Assembly: GCA_002365025.1 (NCBI GenBank)
Contig: DEYX01000188.1
Span: 1 to 5,557, forward strand
From: Hungatella sp. UBA3147
GTDB taxonomy: Bacteria; Bacillota; Clostridia; Lachnospirales; Lachnospiraceae
Reading direction: 5' to 3'
Length of the DNA: 5,557 nucleotides
Each line of letters starts with the position of its first letter. Positions within the stretch are counted from its first letter, which is position 1. Shown one piece after another: positions 4,627-5,557 of this stretch. The position numbers and the translations under genes are program-made. The notes under the pieces were generated by a model. It had not been told where the DNA came from. It saw only the letters and a program-made list of their open reading frames with translations, and did not search any database.

Positions 4627-5557
4627 ATCGCATCTACCTCCGCCATAATCTGTTTTGCAGTAAATCCCTTTAAGTCCATGGCTCCGGATGGGCAGGTCAC
4701 CGTACAGGCTCCGCAGCCCTGGCACACCGCTTCGTTTACCACAGCGATCCTCCGCGTTTGCCTGACCCCATGATCCCAGATCTCTCTCACTTCGTAGTCA
4801 ATCGCTCCGTATGGACAGACTTTGGAACAGCCCGAACACCCGCTGCACAAACGTTCTTCTGCCTTTGCCACTTGAGGGTTATTAAGAAGCTTCTTTCTGC
4901 TTAAAAGACCGATGACCTTGGCTGCGGCTGCTCCTGCCTGGGCCACTGTCTCCGGAATGTCCTTGGGACCCTGGCAGGTTCCTGATAAGAATACTCCGGC
5001 AGTGGGGCTTTCCACGGGCCTCAGTTTGGGATGGGCCTCCGTAAAAAAGTCATTGGTGTCCATACTGGCTGTGAGCATCGTAGCCAGAGCCCTGGCCGAT
5101 TTATCCGGCTCTATGGCCGTTGCCAATACTACCATATCCGTATGTAACAGAAGCTGTTCTCCAGTCAGCAAGTCGGATGCCTGTACTAACAGCTTACCGT
5201 CCTTTTGCTCCATGACCTTTCCCACCATTCCCTTCCGGTAATCAACGCCGTAATCTTCCACTGCCCTGCGGTAAAATTCGTCGAAATTTTTTCCCGGTGT
5301 GCGTACGTCAATGTAAAATACATGAACATTGATGTCCGGATATTTGTCACGGATCATCATGGCGTGTTTGGCCGTGTACATGCAGCAGATCTTGGAACAG
5401 TAGCTCTTTTCCCTGCAGGATTCCCCCCGGGAGCCGACACACTGGATAAATACCATATCGTTTGGATGCCTGCGGCTTGACGGCTTCACCAGCTCTCCCT
5501 TTGTGGGGCCGGCGGCGTTCATCAGCCGTTCCAGTTCTAAGGAAGTGATGACGTCGG
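4617..5557 (-). CDS. hdrA: HdrA-like flavin/iron-sulfur subunit, C-terminal part (5' end beyond right edge)
   Basis: The reading frame is open to the right edge, beginning at residues DVITSLELERLM and giving 312 visible residues up to the TAG at 4619-4617. The ATG at 5522 is therefore internal, not the start. HdrA carries the FAD proposed to split electron pairs between a low-potential ferredoxin route and a high-potential acceptor route. Visible family landmarks are FIQCVGSR (visible residues 36-43), YCSKICCMYTAKHA (52-65), the FAD-domain closing segment GVFLSGTCQGPKDIPETVAQAG (188-209), and two C-terminal [4Fe-4S] motifs, CSGCSGCSKVCP and CQGCGACTVTCP (about 237-248 and 278-289). It ends with GFTAKQIMAEVDAI, typical of HdrA C-termini. 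The N-terminal cluster region and most FAD contacts lie off the edge, so intact bifurcation chemistry cannot be verified. The C-terminal clusters are the usual site of ferredoxin exchange. mvhD follows with a 10-base overlap. Confidence 0.95.
   Translation of the reverse strand, partial: DVITSLELERLMNAAGPTKGELVKPSSRRHPNDMVFIQCVGSRGESCREKSYCSKICCMYTAKHAMMIRDKYPDINVHVFYIDVRTPGKNFDEFYRRAVEDYGVDYRKGMVGKVMEQKDGKLLVQASDLLTGEQLLLHTDMVVLATAIEPDKSARALATMLTASMDTNDFFTEAHPKLRPVESPTAGVFLSGTCQGPKDIPETVAQAGAAAAKVIGLLSRKKLLNNPQVAKAEERLCSGCSGCSKVCPYGAIDYEVREIWDHGVRQTRRIAVVNEAVCQGCGACTVTCPSGAMDLKGFTAKQIMAEVDAICR
4637..4641 (-). promoter_or_regulatory. Ribosome binding site deciding the start of mvhD
   Basis: The minus strand reads GGAGG, ten bases, then ATG at 4626, within the last codons of hdrA. 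An ATG at 4633 between them is out of frame. The site and the family length together favour 4626 over the in-frame ATG at 4725. Confidence 0.65.

Noticed and set aside
4627..4725. N-terminal extension of mvhD from an upstream ATG
   Set aside because: Those 33 residues overlap the ferredoxin-coding end of hdrA in another frame, exceed the family length, and the 4626 start has its own GGAGG site.

Overview
The window is a compact run of seven genes, all on the minus strand, so transcription runs from position 5557 towards 1. It lies inside one operon: the first gene (HdrA-like) is cut by the right edge and the last (a fumarate-reductase-type flavoprotein) by the left edge. The widest gap between genes is 11 bases and four junctions overlap. 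No promoter, terminator, RNA gene, mobile element or repeat array is visible. The strong AGGAGG-type ribosome binding sites, soluble iron-sulfur/flavin electron-transfer genes and absence of any oxygen-linked function suggest a strict anaerobe, most likely a Clostridia-type Firmicute (for example a Lachnospiraceae relative). The taxonomic placement is inference.

In transcription order the genes are: HdrA C-terminal part (5557-4617); MvhD/FlpD-type [2Fe-2S] protein (4626-4177); FrhB/FlxB-like 4Fe-4S dicluster protein (4189-3308); AsrA/HycB-like 4Fe-4S dicluster protein (3314-2268); AsrB/PyrK-like FAD/NAD(P)H-binding protein with a C-terminal [2Fe-2S] site (2275-1442); a TfrB/FrdB-like protein with one [2Fe-2S] and two [4Fe-4S] motifs (1430-756); and the N-terminal 248 residues of a FrdA/SdhA/TfrA/NadB-family flavoprotein (744-1).

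The first five genes match the parts of the FlxABCD-HdrA type of NADH dehydrogenase/heterodisulfide reductase module, in which NADH electrons pass through FlxA-type and ferredoxin-type subunits and an MvhD-type adaptor to the bifurcating flavin of HdrA. The usual heterodisulfide end (HdrB with CCG domains) is absent from the window. In its place sits a two-gene flavin reductase resembling thiol:fumarate reductase, but with the HdrB half removed from its iron-sulfur subunit. The simplest reading is a soluble complex that oxidises NADH, reduces ferredoxin, and sends the high-potential electrons to fumarate or another alkene-type acceptor. The acceptor cannot be read from this window because the substrate-binding half of the flavoprotein lies beyond the left edge.

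The whole window is coding. The one long region without a complete reading frame, 1-744, is covered by the edge-truncated flavoprotein gene.
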